Assembly (NCBI GenBank): GCA_964483405.1
Contig: CAZABC010000019.1
Coordinates: forward strand, 1 to 48,999
Direction of reading: 5' to 3'
DNA: 48,999 nucleotides
From: CAZABC01 sp964483405
GTDB taxonomy: Bacteria > Chloroflexota > Limnocylindria > Limnocylindrales > CSP1-4
In this document: piece after piece, positions 8,469-17,875 of the stretch
Layout: the number at the start of each line of letters is the position of its first letter
Position numbering within the stretch: the first letter of the stretch is position 1
Program-made: the position numbers and the translations under genes
Notes under the pieces: model-generated
Databases searched by the model: none
The model's input: the letters and a program-made list of their open reading frames with translations, nothing else
What the model was told of the DNA's origin: nothing

Positions 8469-9307
8469 TCGACCGCGAGCCCGAGCCGGGTCCGGCGCCG
8501 GCCATCCCCGCCCTCGCCCCGGTCCCGCCCGGCCCGGGCGAGGTGCCGCTGGCGATCCTCGTCGACTACGACGGGACGATCGCCCTGACCGACGTCGGCG
8601 ACACGCTCATGGCCGAGTTCGTCCCCGGCGAGTGGGAGGCGGAGGCGGCGGCGTACGACGCCGGACACATCGGCTCGCGACAGCTCATGGAGCGCGAGGT
8701 CGTCCTCATGCCGCCGGACCCCGTCGGGCTCCTGGCGACGGCCGCCGCCCAGCCGCACGACGGCGGGTTCGTGCCGTTCGTCGCCCGGGCCCGCGCCGCC
8801 GGCATCCCGGTCGAGGTCGTGTCCGACGGCTTCGGCTTCTTCATCGGCCCCGCCCTGGCGCGGCTCGGCGTCCCCGACGTGCCGGTCGTGACGGCCGCGA
8901 TGACGTTCGACCCGCCGGCGCCCCCGCGGATCGCCTACCCGAACGGCCATCCTCGCTGCTTCGTCTGCGGCACCTGCAAGCGGGCCCGGGTCCTCGCCCA
9001 CCAGGCCGCCGGCCGGGCGGTCGTGTTCATCGGCGACGGCGAGAGCGATCGCTACGCCGCCGCGTACGCCGACGTCGTGTTCGCCAAGCGCAGCCTCGTC
9101 CCGTTCATGATCGCCGGCGGTCGGCCGTTCCGGCGCTGGACCGAGTTCGCCGAGATCGAGGCATGGCTGGCCGGGATCGTCGCGGCCTGGCGGGCCGATC
9201 CGACCTCCCCCGCGCTGCCTCGCCCCAGCGCCAAGCCGCCCTTCTGCGGGCCCGAGGTCTGGGGCGACGGGCGGTCCGACCCACCGCCGGGGTCGATCCT
9301 CGGCTGA
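8465..9307 (+). CDS. HAD-superfamily phosphatase, MtnX/SerB-like
   Basis: A 280-residue HAD hydrolase. Motif I is LVDYDGTIALTDVGD (nucleophile Asp), a Ser/Thr motif lies in VEVVSDGFGFFIG, and motif IV is FIGDGESDRYAA. The layout and the Cys cluster CFVCGTCKRARVL resemble MtnX (2-hydroxy-3-keto-5-methylthiopentenyl-1-phosphate phosphatase) and related MtnX-like IB phosphatases. No other methionine-salvage gene is in the window, so that specific reaction is not proven. The GTG overlaps the transporter stop by four bases, implying coupled translation. An approximately 30-residue N-terminal Pro/Ala stretch and a Pro-rich tail flank the domain. Confidence 0.85.
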   Translation: MIDREPEPGPAPAIPALAPVPPGPGEVPLAILVDYDGTIALTDVGDTLMAEFVPGEWEAEAAAYDAGHIGSRQLMEREVVLMPPDPVGLLATAAAQPHDGGFVPFVARARAAGIPVEVVSDGFGFFIGPALARLGVPDVPVVTAAMTFDPPAPPRIAYPNGHPRCFVCGTCKRARVLAHQAAGRAVVFIGDGESDRYAAAYADVVFAKRSLVPFMIAGGRPFRRWTEFAEIEAWLAGIVAAWRADPTSPALPRPSAKPPFCGPEVWGDGRSDPPPGSILG

Positions 9308-9440
9308 CCCGCCCCGGCATGCCCGGCCGACGCGGCGGGCCGGGAAACCGCGAACCCCCGCGCGGCGTCCGACCCGTGGTCCCCGAAACCGCGTCCGGCA
9401 CCTCCGTCGCGTCCCCACGGATGCACCAGGAGTCCGCGCG

Positions 9441-10238
9441 ATGCGCACCATCGGCGTTCTCGGCCTCGCCGCAGCGATCACGCTGGCGGCCTGCACGACG
9501 GGCGCGGCGAGCCCGTCACCATCCCGGGCACCAGCCCCGTCGCCCTCCCCGTCTCCCGAGCCATCGGCGAGCCCCTCGCCCGCCGCGGCCGCCGACTTCT
9601 CGATCGCGGTCACGCCGCCGGAGGCCCCACCCGAGGTCCGGATGGCGATCCCCGGCCAGCAGGTGTCGTTCCTCGTCGTCGTGACGAACGAGGACGGCGG
9701 CCGCGAGCCGGTGACCATCTCGGCGACGGCGACCGGGGCGACCGTCGGCCCGATCCTTCCGGAGACGCTCGGCCCCGGCGTCGTCGGCGAGGTCTGGGTC
9801 GTCCCGGATCCGGCGACGACCGAGACGACCGCCACGGTAGCGATCAGTGCGACGCGCGACGGCGCGACCGCGACCGAGACGCGGACGATCCCGGTCTTCC
9901 CGATGATCGACGAGCGCGCCGCCGACGCTCGACCGCACTTCGAGCGCTGGGCCGCCTGGCTCGCGAGCGAGCACCCCGAGCTCGGCATCACCGCCGACAC
10001 CGCGTGGGACCCGCAGTTCGTGTCGACGCTCCTCGTCGTCTCCCACTACGCCTACTTCTCGGACGACTGGGAGCTGACGGTCGCCTGGCACAACATGATC
10101 CCGCCCGACGACTGGTCCGAGATCCACCTCCGGAAGCGCGGCGTGGACGTCCGCCCGTCGATCGCCTACCGGCAGGACTCGGTGGCCGACGCGACCGAGC
10201 CCTACGCGGTCGAGCCGCCGGAGGTCGTCGTCCGCTGA
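9441..10238 (+). CDS. predicted secreted lipoprotein, unknown function
   Basis: A 265-residue protein with a lipoprotein signal (GVLGLAAAITLAAC, cleavage before Cys) followed by a Ser/Pro linker of about 35 residues. A middle section (residues about 65-150) looks like a beta-sandwich with phrases such as VSFLVVVTNEDGGREPVTI, reminiscent of Ig-like or CARDB-type domains. The C-terminal part has RPHFERWAAWLASEHPELGI and a conserved-looking HYAYFSDDWELTVAWHNMIP. I do not recognise that domain. The ATG is preceded by CAGGAG. It should be anchored on the outer face of the membrane. No obvious partner gene. Confidence 0.75.
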   Translation: MRTIGVLGLAAAITLAACTTGAASPSPSRAPAPSPSPSPEPSASPSPAAAADFSIAVTPPEAPPEVRMAIPGQQVSFLVVVTNEDGGREPVTISATATGATVGPILPETLGPGVVGEVWVVPDPATTETTATVAISATRDGATATETRTIPVFPMIDERAADARPHFERWAAWLASEHPELGITADTAWDPQFVSTLLVVSHYAYFSDDWELTVAWHNMIPPDDWSEIHLRKRGVDVRPSIAYRQDSVADATEPYAVEPPEVVVR

Positions 10239-10304
10239 GGGCCGGGGCGCCGGTCATCGCCTGTGCGATCGCATCCGTGGAGCGTCCTTGACCGAAGCGC
10301 CAGC

Positions 10305-11156
10305 ATGGGCTCCATGACCGATACCCGCGTCCCCGGCGGCCTCGACTCGCCCGAGTCGCTCGTGCCGCTGGCCCGGACGGGCGATCGGATCGCGTTCGCC
10401 CGGATCGTGCGGCTGCACCGGACCGCCATGGTCCGCGTGGCGTACGTCGTCGCCGGCGACCGCGATCTCGCGGTGGATGCCGTCGGCATGGCCTGGCCGA
10501 TCGCCTCGAGCCGGCTCGGCGACCTGCGCGACCCGGCTCGGCTCGGCTCGTGGCTGTGCGGGATCGCGGCGCTGGAGGCGCGGTCGGCCGCCCGGCGGCG
10601 TCGGGCGCGCACGCCCGATCCCGGGCTCGACGCGGCCGATCCCGGACGGGGCGAGGCCGACCCCGGAGGCGGCGCGGCCGACCCTGAGCTCGCCCGCTCG
10701 CTCGCCTCGCTGACCGCCGACGAGCGGCTCCTCCTCGCGCTCCGCCATGTCGGCGGGTCCACGCCGGAGGAGCTCGCCCGCGTGGCCGGGCTCCCGCTGA
10801 CCGTGGCCCTCGCGCGGCTCGCCTCGCTCGAGGCCCGGCTCGACGACGGCCGGGACGACCGCCGAGACGACGGCCGCCCCGACGGGCTCGGCGAGCGACT
10901 CCGGGCGCACGCGGCGATCCCGGTCCGGCACATCGACATCGACGTCGAGGCCCGGCGGGCGATCGTCACCCGCAACGATGACCGGATCCAGGTCGCCTCG
11001 GTCGCGATCGCGCTGGTCGCGGCGGTCGCCCTCGTCTCGATCTCGTACCTGGCGGGCGATCGGACGCTGCCGATGCCGGGCGTCGGCGCGCCGGCCTCGC
11101 CGTCGCCGTCGCCGACGACCGACCCGGCCGAGTCGAGGCCGGCCCCCGACGCCTGA
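10305..11156 (+). CDS. ECF sigma-factor-like protein with C-terminal membrane anchor
   Basis: About 283 residues. Residues about 17-85 resemble sigma-70 region 2, including DRIAFARIVRLHRTAMVRVAYVVAGD and a region ending RLGSWLCGIAALEARSAARRRRA. After a Gly/Asp/Pro spacer, LTADERLLLALRHVGGSTPEELARVAGL looks like region 4 with a helix-turn-helix. The usual region 2 D-x-x-Q-E core is degenerate here (AVDAVGMAWPIA). Unusually, a membrane span (VASVAIALVAAVALVSISYL) and an external Ser/Pro tail follow, so it may be a membrane-tethered regulator carrying its own anti-sigma-like anchor. Start alternatives are ATG 10314 and GTG 10263. No separate anti-sigma gene is adjacent. Confidence 0.7.
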   Translation: MGSMTDTRVPGGLDSPESLVPLARTGDRIAFARIVRLHRTAMVRVAYVVAGDRDLAVDAVGMAWPIASSRLGDLRDPARLGSWLCGIAALEARSAARRRRARTPDPGLDAADPGRGEADPGGGAADPELARSLASLTADERLLLALRHVGGSTPEELARVAGLPLTVALARLASLEARLDDGRDDRRDDGRPDGLGERLRAHAAIPVRHIDIDVEARRAIVTRNDDRIQVASVAIALVAAVALVSISYLAGDRTLPMPGVGAPASPSPSPTTDPAESRPAPDA

Positions 11157-11238
11157 CGGCCGCCGGCGCCCCCCGCGGGCGAGCGCCCTGAACGACACCC
11201 GGCCGCGCCCCGGATTCGCGTCCGGGGCCCGGATTCGG

Positions 11239-11244
11239 TAGCAT
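11239..11244 (+). promoter_or_regulatory. probable -10 hexamer of pyrG
   Basis: TAGCAT lies 27 bases before the pyrG ATG. It is preceded by two copies of CCCGGATTCG (11209-11218 and 11228-11237) spaced 19 bases apart. A good -35 is not evident. The predicted leader of about 20 nt contains the GGAGG Shine-Dalgarno, leaving no room for a long attenuator. Confidence 0.4.
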
Positions 11245-11271
11245 CGGAAAAACCCCGGAGGACCCCGACGC

Positions 11272-12966
<1,695 letters not shown>

Positions 12967-12972
12967 GCCCGA

Positions 12973-13003
12973 CGTCGGGGAGCGCCGGGCGACGACCCCG
13001 ACG
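12973..13003 (+). terminator. stem-loop after pyrG, possible terminator
   Basis: CGTCGGGG (12973-12980) can pair with CCCCGACG (12996-13003) across a 15-nt loop, seven bases past the pyrG stop. There is no U run. It is followed directly by the -10-like hexamer of the next gene. Confidence 0.35.
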
Positions 13004-13013
13004 GCCCGGCCTG

Positions 13014-13019
13014 TAGAAT
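13014..13019 (+). promoter_or_regulatory. -10 hexamer of the aldolase/transaldolase gene
   Basis: TAGAAT, one mismatch from TATAAT, lies 36 bases before the ATG at 13056. The predicted leader of about 30 nt contains CCGGAG as a possible ribosome binding site. No convincing -35 element is seen. Confidence 0.45.
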
Positions 13020-13055
13020 CGCGGCTGACCCGACCGCACCCGGAGCCGTCACGCG

Positions 13056-13715
13056 ATGAAGCTCTTCCTCGACACCGCCGAGCTCGACGAGATCCGGACC
13101 GCCGTCCGGTGGGGCGTCATCGACGGCGTGACGACCAACCCGACCCTCTTCGCCAAGGCCGGCGGCGGCTCGTACGACGACGTCCTGCGAGAGATCTGCT
13201 CGATCACCTCGGGTGCCGTCTCGGCCGAGGTCATCGCCGACGACGTCGAGGGGATGGTCGCCGAGGGCCGGCACTTCGCGGGCCTCGCCCCGAACATCTA
13301 CGTGAAGATCGCGATGAGCGAGAACGGCCTCGAGGCCATCAGCCGCCTCCACGCCGAGGGGATCCGGACGAACTGCACCCTCATCTTCACGGCCAACCAG
13401 GGGCTCCTCGCGGCGAAGGCCGGGGCGAGCTTCCTGTCGCCGTTCGTCGGGCGCCTCGACGACATCAACGAGGACGGCCTCGTCGTCATCCGCGAGCTGG
13501 CCGAGATCGTCGCGATCCATGACCTCGAGACCGAGGTCCTCTCGGCGTCGATCCGACATCCGCGCCACGTGACCGAGTCGGCGCTCGCCGGGGCCCACAT
13601 CGCGACGCTCCCCTTCAAGGTCCTCCAGCAGATGGTCCACCACCCGTTGACCGACCGGGGGATCGCCCAGTTCAAGGCCGACTGGGCCAAGGCGCAGGGG
13701 ACCGCCGAGGGCTGA
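13056..13715 (+). CDS. fsa: transaldolase-family protein (fructose-6-phosphate aldolase/TalC type)
   Basis: A 219-residue protein of the short transaldolase group (FSA/TalC/MipB), matching its usual 215-220 residues. It opens MKLFLDTAELDEI and has GVTTNPTLFAKAG, the Schiff-base lysine in NIYVKIAM (Lys84) and TNCTLIFTANQGLLAAKAGA. Members either transfer dihydroxyacetone units in the pentose phosphate pathway or cleave fructose 6-phosphate to dihydroxyacetone and glyceraldehyde 3-phosphate; sequence alone does not separate the two. It is cytoplasmic. It lies between pyrG and rho, each with its own promoter. Confidence 0.93.
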   Translation: MKLFLDTAELDEIRTAVRWGVIDGVTTNPTLFAKAGGGSYDDVLREICSITSGAVSAEVIADDVEGMVAEGRHFAGLAPNIYVKIAMSENGLEAISRLHAEGIRTNCTLIFTANQGLLAAKAGASFLSPFVGRLDDINEDGLVVIRELAEIVAIHDLETEVLSASIRHPRHVTESALAGAHIATLPFKVLQQMVHHPLTDRGIAQFKADWAKAQGTAEG

Positions 13716-14451
13716 CGCCCGGGCCCGGCAGCTGGTGCGGCACGGGAGCGCTGGGCGACCAGCGGCCGGTGCGAGGGTGTGGCGGTTCGCCACCGACCCG
13801 GTCACATCGACGCGACTTGAGCGCCCCGCGGTTCGGCACCGACCGGCGTCACCTTCACACGGCCTGAGCGCCCGCGGCCGCTCGAGCGCCCCGCGGCGTG
13901 CCGGGCGGCATCATTTTCACGCGGCTTGAGCGCCCCGCGGCGTCCCGAACGGCCCCGCTGTCCAGCGCGCCATCATCGTGCGCGGATGGGCCACCAGCCA
14001 CGGTCCGACCCGGCCAGATGTTCGTCCAGGTGGGCACTCGGCGAGATGCCTGCCGGCCGAGTCGATCGAGTGCTCGACCCGCGTGAACGCGACCAGACGG
14101 TCGCGCCGCTGGACACCCCGGTCGCGCGTCCGCACCCGAGATCGAGGTCACGACGCGGGCTCGGGGCGCGTCTCGATCCGCCAGGCAGGATCCGTGCCCA
14201 CGTCGCGTGGATCCGGACGGATCGCGCCGGTCTGACGGATGCCGCAGGTGCCCAGACGCCGCTCCCGCGCGCCGCCGCGCTCCGCTCCCGCGCGCCGCCG
14301 CTCCGCCGCTCTCGCGCTCCCGCGCACCGCCGCGCTCCGGCGCTCCCGTCCCGGACACTGCCGGCGCACGTGCCTGCGCTTCGCGGGCTGGGCCCGGCCC
14401 GGGCTCCGCACGTGGGCTCGGCCAGGCGCCCCACGTTTGCCCGACCACGGG
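13716..14451. repeat. repeat-rich intergenic region between fsa and rho
   Basis: About 740 bases without a supportable gene. The core TTGAGCGCCCCGCGG occurs perfectly at 13817-13831 and 13926-13940, with diverged copies at 13865-13877 and 13883-13896. Farther on, GCTCCCGCGCGCCGCCGC occurs at 14261-14278 and 14284-14301, and with one change at 14316-14333. The open frames here have no sensible protein features. The last part leads into the rho promoter. Confidence 0.6.
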
Positions 14452-14480
14452 TTGACGCCGGCGGGGCGGGACCCTATGCT
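14452..14480 (+). promoter_or_regulatory. sigma-70-type promoter of rho
   Basis: TTGACG (14452-14457), a 17-base spacer, and TATGCT (14475-14480): one of the best promoter matches in the window. The start of transcription is expected near 14487, giving a leader of about 105 nt before the rho ATG. This is long for this window, and rho leaders are commonly used for autoregulation. Confidence 0.7.
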
Positions 14481-14591
14481 CGCGCCATCCCCAACCGGCT
14501 CGCGCCCGCTCGCGCACCCCGTGCGCGCCGCGCAGCCGCAATGTGAGGGACCCGATCCCCGTTCCCGCACCCCCTGAGGTGTCCCGCACCC

Positions 14592-15977
14592 ATGCCCGGA
14601 CCTGACCAGCCGCGCGACCGCTCGCGCCGCCGCCCGCGCCGCCGCCCCCAGTCGGGCGGCCGCCTCCCGGTCACCGACAGCGACGAGCTGCTCGAAGCCG
14701 AAGCCGCGCGAGAGCGCAACGACATCGGCGCCGCCGAGCTGCGCGCGATGTCCGTAACCCAGCTCCGCTCGGTCACCCGCGAGCTCGACGTCGAGATCGC
14801 CACGGGCGTCGGCAAGGACGAGCTCGTCGACACGATCCTCCAGGTCCAGACCGAGCGGGCCGGCCTCGCCTACGCGACCGGCATCCTCGACATCGTCGAC
14901 GAGGGCTTCGGCTTCCTCCGGCGCCACGGCCTCCTGCCCGGCCCCGACGACGTCTACGTCAGCTCGAGCCAGGTCCGCCGCTATGGCGTCCGCGTCGGCG
15001 ACCGGATCTCCGGCGCCGTCCGGCCGCCCCGCGAGGGCGAGAAGTACGCGGGCATGCTCCGGATCGACGCCGTCAACGGCATCGACGTCGAGTCGGCCCG
15101 CCGGCGGCCGCAGTTCGGCGACCTGACCCCGGTCCATCCCGACGTCCTCATCAACCTCGAGAGCGACGCGAAGAACCTGAGCCAGCGCCTGGTCAACCTG
15201 GTCAACCCGATCGGCAAGGGCCAGCGCGCGCTCATCGTCAGCCCGCCGAAGGCCGGCAAGACGATGCTCCTCAAGAACATCGCCAACGGGATCTCGTCGA
15301 ACTACCCCGAGATCCTCCTCATGGTCGCCCTCATCGGCGAGCGGCCCGAGGAGGTCACCGACATGCGGCGCTCGGTCAAGGGCGAGGTCATCAGCTCGAC
15401 CTTCGACGAGCCGACCGAGAACCACACCCACGTCGCCGAGATGGCCCTCGAGATCGCCAAGCGGCAGGTCGAGACCGGGCGCGACGTCGTCATCCTGCTC
15501 GACTCGATCACCCGGCTCGCCCGGGCCTACAACCTGGCCCTCCCGCCGTCCGGCCGGACGCTGTCGGGCGGCCTCGACCCGATCGCCCTCTACCCGCCCA
15601 AGCGGTTCTTCGGCGCGGCCCGGAACATCGAGGAGGGCGGGTCGCTGACGATCATCGGCACCTGCCTCGTCGACACCGGCTCGCGGATGGACGACGTCAT
15701 CTACGAGGAGTTCAAGGGCACCGGCAACAGCGAGCTCATCCTCGACCGGAGGCTCGCCGAGAAGCGCATCTTCCCGGCCATCGACGTCCAGCGATCGGGC
15801 ACCCGCCGCGAGGAGCTGCTCCTCGAGGAAGGCACCCTCAAGATGGTATGGACGATGCGCCGGATGCTCGGCGCCGTCGGGACGAACGAGGGCATCGAGC
15901 TGCTCCTCAACCGACTCTCGAAGACGCAGACGAACGCCGAGTTCCTGGCCGGGCTGACGAAGAGCCTCGACTCGTAG
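14592..15977 (+). CDS. rho: transcription termination factor Rho
   Basis: A 461-residue hexameric RNA helicase that ends transcription at rut sites. The order is: a basic Arg-rich N-terminal stretch, a Rho N domain (LRAMSVTQLRSVTREL), the cold-shock-like RNA-binding domain (TGILDIVDEGFGFLR through YVSSSQVRRYGVRVGD), then the ATPase domain with Walker A PPKAGKTML (Lys about 221), Walker B DVVILLDSITRLARA and the Q/R-loop region. The N-terminal extension is basic but short compared with Actinobacterial Rho. It has its own promoter. Scarce U-tract terminators in this window fit a strong role for Rho, though that is inference. Confidence 0.98.
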   Translation: MPGPDQPRDRSRRRPRRRPQSGGRLPVTDSDELLEAEAARERNDIGAAELRAMSVTQLRSVTRELDVEIATGVGKDELVDTILQVQTERAGLAYATGILDIVDEGFGFLRRHGLLPGPDDVYVSSSQVRRYGVRVGDRISGAVRPPREGEKYAGMLRIDAVNGIDVESARRRPQFGDLTPVHPDVLINLESDAKNLSQRLVNLVNPIGKGQRALIVSPPKAGKTMLLKNIANGISSNYPEILLMVALIGERPEEVTDMRRSVKGEVISSTFDEPTENHTHVAEMALEIAKRQVETGRDVVILLDSITRLARAYNLALPPSGRTLSGGLDPIALYPPKRFFGAARNIEEGGSLTIIGTCLVDTGSRMDDVIYEEFKGTGNSELILDRRLAEKRIFPAIDVQRSGTRREELLLEEGTLKMVWTMRRMLGAVGTNEGIELLLNRLSKTQTNAEFLAGLTKSLDS

Positions 15978-16116
15978 CGCCGGCCCCGGAGCGCCGCCCC
16001 GGCGGGTCAGCACGCAGGGCCGACGCCGGCCAGGGAGGGCCATCCTGCCCGCAGTCGGACGCTTCCGACGCGTGCCCCGGCCCACGATCGGGCCGATCGG
16101 CCCGGGCCGGGGGGCA

Positions 16117-16182
16117 TTGGACAGCCCCGACCGACCTCTGTTACGGTTCGTTTCCGTAAGCCACGCCCGCGTCAACGCGGGC
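16117..16182 (+). promoter_or_regulatory. probable promoter, palindrome and leader hairpin of the LysM-M23 gene
   Basis: TTGGAC (16117-16122) and an extended -10, TGTTACGGT (16139-16147), are spaced 19 bases apart. The -10 lies inside an inverted repeat, TTACGG at 16141-16146 and CCGTAA at 16154-16159, that could be an operator. In the predicted transcript, GCCCGCG (16165-16171) and CGCGGGC (16176-16182) form a tight hairpin with a TCAA loop. The 15978-16294 stretch has no gene. I could not match the leader to a known riboswitch. Confidence 0.45.
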
Positions 16183-16294
16183 CCCGAACGCACGTGTAGA
16201 GACCCCCAGCTCGATACTGCGAACCCGGAACGGCCCCCGAGCCCTGCCCCGTGCGCTCCCGCGCCCCCCGGCCGTTCCCCCTGAGGAGCCCGTA

Positions 16295-17764
16295 TTGCCG
16301 AAACCGACGGCGGGCGTGCGACGCATCCTGATGCGCCTGCGCCCCGAAGCCCCACGAACCTCGAGCCTCGCCGCCGAGCTCCACCGTCGGAGCCTCGCGG
16401 CCGCGGACGGTCTCCGCGCTGCGCTCGAGACGATGCGACCGGACCGCGATCCGGACGCTCTCCCCGTCGAGCCGGACCCGGCGTTCCCGACGACGCCGGA
16501 CGTCGCGCCGCGGCGCGCGGCCTTCGCCCACCGGGCGTCGGTCGTCGAGCGGCTGCCATCCCTCCGGCGCCTCCGCGGCACCGACCCGGCGGCCCTCGCC
16601 GCCGACCTCCCCGGCCACATCGCCCGATCGGGCGGACGGCTGCTCGGTCGCGAGCGCGCCGTGCCGGTCATCGTCGCCGGCTTCGTCCTCGTCGCCTCGA
16701 TCGTCTCGGTCGCGCCGGCGGTCGGCACCGGTGGCGACGCGACCGCCGTCGCGGCCGCGGCGGACCGGCTCGTCGTCGGCGGTGGCGTCCTGGTCCCGGA
16801 TGAGGACTTCAGCGCCGCCGAGGCGTACGAGGCCGTCCTCATCGACGAGCGCGACCCGGGCCAGCGCGTCCTTGCCGCCGAGGCGGGCCAGGACGAGCTC
16901 GTGCCGGTCGGCCAGTACCTCGCCGACGGGACGCTCCTCAAGCCGGTCGCCGTCGACACGACCGTGCCCGACGTGCGCGACCGGATGCAGACCTACGTCG
17001 TCCGCGCCGGCGACACGCTGACCGGCATCGCCAACAAGTTCGATCTCTCGATGATGACGATCTGGTGGGCGAACAAGCTCAAGGCGAAGGACGACCTGCA
17101 CATCGGCCAGAAGCTGATCATCCCGCCGACCGATGGCGTCGTCGTCACCGTCGCCGAGGGCGACACGCTCACGTCGATCGCCGAGAAGACCGGTGGCGAC
17201 CCCGCCGCGATCGCCGAGTACAACGGCATCCTCGATGGGACCGTCGTCATCGGCCAGATGCTGATGATCCCGGGCGCCCTCGGCGCCGCCATCGCCACGC
17301 CCACCCCCCGGCCCGTCGCGCCGAACGCCCCGCGGACATCGAGCGGCAGCTCGAGCGGATCGACGGTCAGACCCCCGAGCACCTACTCGGGCGGCCGACT
17401 GTATTGGCCGATCCCGGGCCACGGGGTCAACCAGTACTACCACTACGGCCACTACGGGATCGACATCCAGGGTAAGACCGGGGACCGCGTCCACGCGGCC
17501 GCGGGCGGGACCGTCATCTTCAGCGGCTGGAAGAGCAACGGGGGCGGCTACCAGGTCTGGCTCGCCCACGGCTCCGGCCTGTACACGACGTACAACCACC
17601 TGTCCGCCGTCAGCGTCCGGCGGGGCCAGGGCGTCGCGCGCGGCGCGGTCATCGGCCGCGTCGGGGCGACGGGCTGGGCGACCGGCTCGCACCTCCACTT
17701 CGAGGTCTGGAAGGGTCCGATCTGGAACGGCGGCCGGCGGGTCAACCCGATGGCCTATTACTGA
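16295..17764 (+). CDS. LysM-domain M23 family metallopeptidase (cell-wall hydrolase)
   Basis: A 489-residue membrane-anchored or secreted murein endopeptidase. The TTG start is supported by TGAGGAG seven bases upstream. The cytoplasmic N-terminal 120 residues are followed by a membrane span (VPVIVAGFVLVASIVSVAPA). Outside come two LysM repeats (YVVRAGDTLTGIANKFDLS and VTVAEGDTLTSIAEKTGGD), a Ser-rich linker and an M23 domain. That domain has zinc ligands in HYGIDI and HLHFE and the helper histidine in YTTYNHLSAV. It should bind peptidoglycan and cut its peptide cross-links. It seems to have its own promoter with a palindrome over the -10. Confidence 0.94.
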   Translation: MPKPTAGVRRILMRLRPEAPRTSSLAAELHRRSLAAADGLRAALETMRPDRDPDALPVEPDPAFPTTPDVAPRRAAFAHRASVVERLPSLRRLRGTDPAALAADLPGHIARSGGRLLGRERAVPVIVAGFVLVASIVSVAPAVGTGGDATAVAAAADRLVVGGGVLVPDEDFSAAEAYEAVLIDERDPGQRVLAAEAGQDELVPVGQYLADGTLLKPVAVDTTVPDVRDRMQTYVVRAGDTLTGIANKFDLSMMTIWWANKLKAKDDLHIGQKLIIPPTDGVVVTVAEGDTLTSIAEKTGGDPAAIAEYNGILDGTVVIGQMLMIPGALGAAIATPTPRPVAPNAPRTSSGSSSGSTVRPPSTYSGGRLYWPIPGHGVNQYYHYGHYGIDIQGKTGDRVHAAAGGTVIFSGWKSNGGGYQVWLAHGSGLYTTYNHLSAVSVRRGQGVARGAVIGRVGATGWATGSHLHFEVWKGPIWNGGRRVNPMAYY

Positions 17765-17776
17765 GGCCGGATCCGG

Positions 17777-17793
17777 TCGCGGCGAGGCCGCGA
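17777..17793 (+). terminator. hairpin after the M23 peptidase gene
   Basis: TCGCGGC, GAG loop, GCCGCGA: a perfect seven-bp stem 12 bases past the stop codon. It lacks a U run. It is a likely transcript end before the obgE promoter. Confidence 0.45.
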
Positions 17794-17862
17794 TCCCGAG
17801 CCCTCGCGAGTCCGGACGCGGTCGGGTCCCCCGGCCGCGTCGTCGTACCCGGGACCCCGTGC

Positions 17863-17868
17863 GATACT
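17863..17868 (+). promoter_or_regulatory. -10 hexamer of the obgE operon, predicted leaderless
   Basis: GATACT ends seven bases before the obgE ATG at 17876. No Shine-Dalgarno is present, so the message for obgE-nadD-rsfS probably begins at or within a base or two of the start codon. Confidence 0.4.
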
Positions 17869-17875
17869 CGGCGCG

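Noticed and set aside
13716..14451. CRISPR array or small ORFs in the fsa-rho gap
   Set aside because: The repeats are few, uneven in spacing and diverged, with no spacers of constant length or cas genes. The ORFs are compositionally like shadows.
16160..16294. c-di-AMP (ydaO) riboswitch before the LysM-M23 gene
   Set aside because: The genomic setting is typical, but the conserved core segments of that class are not present in the leader.
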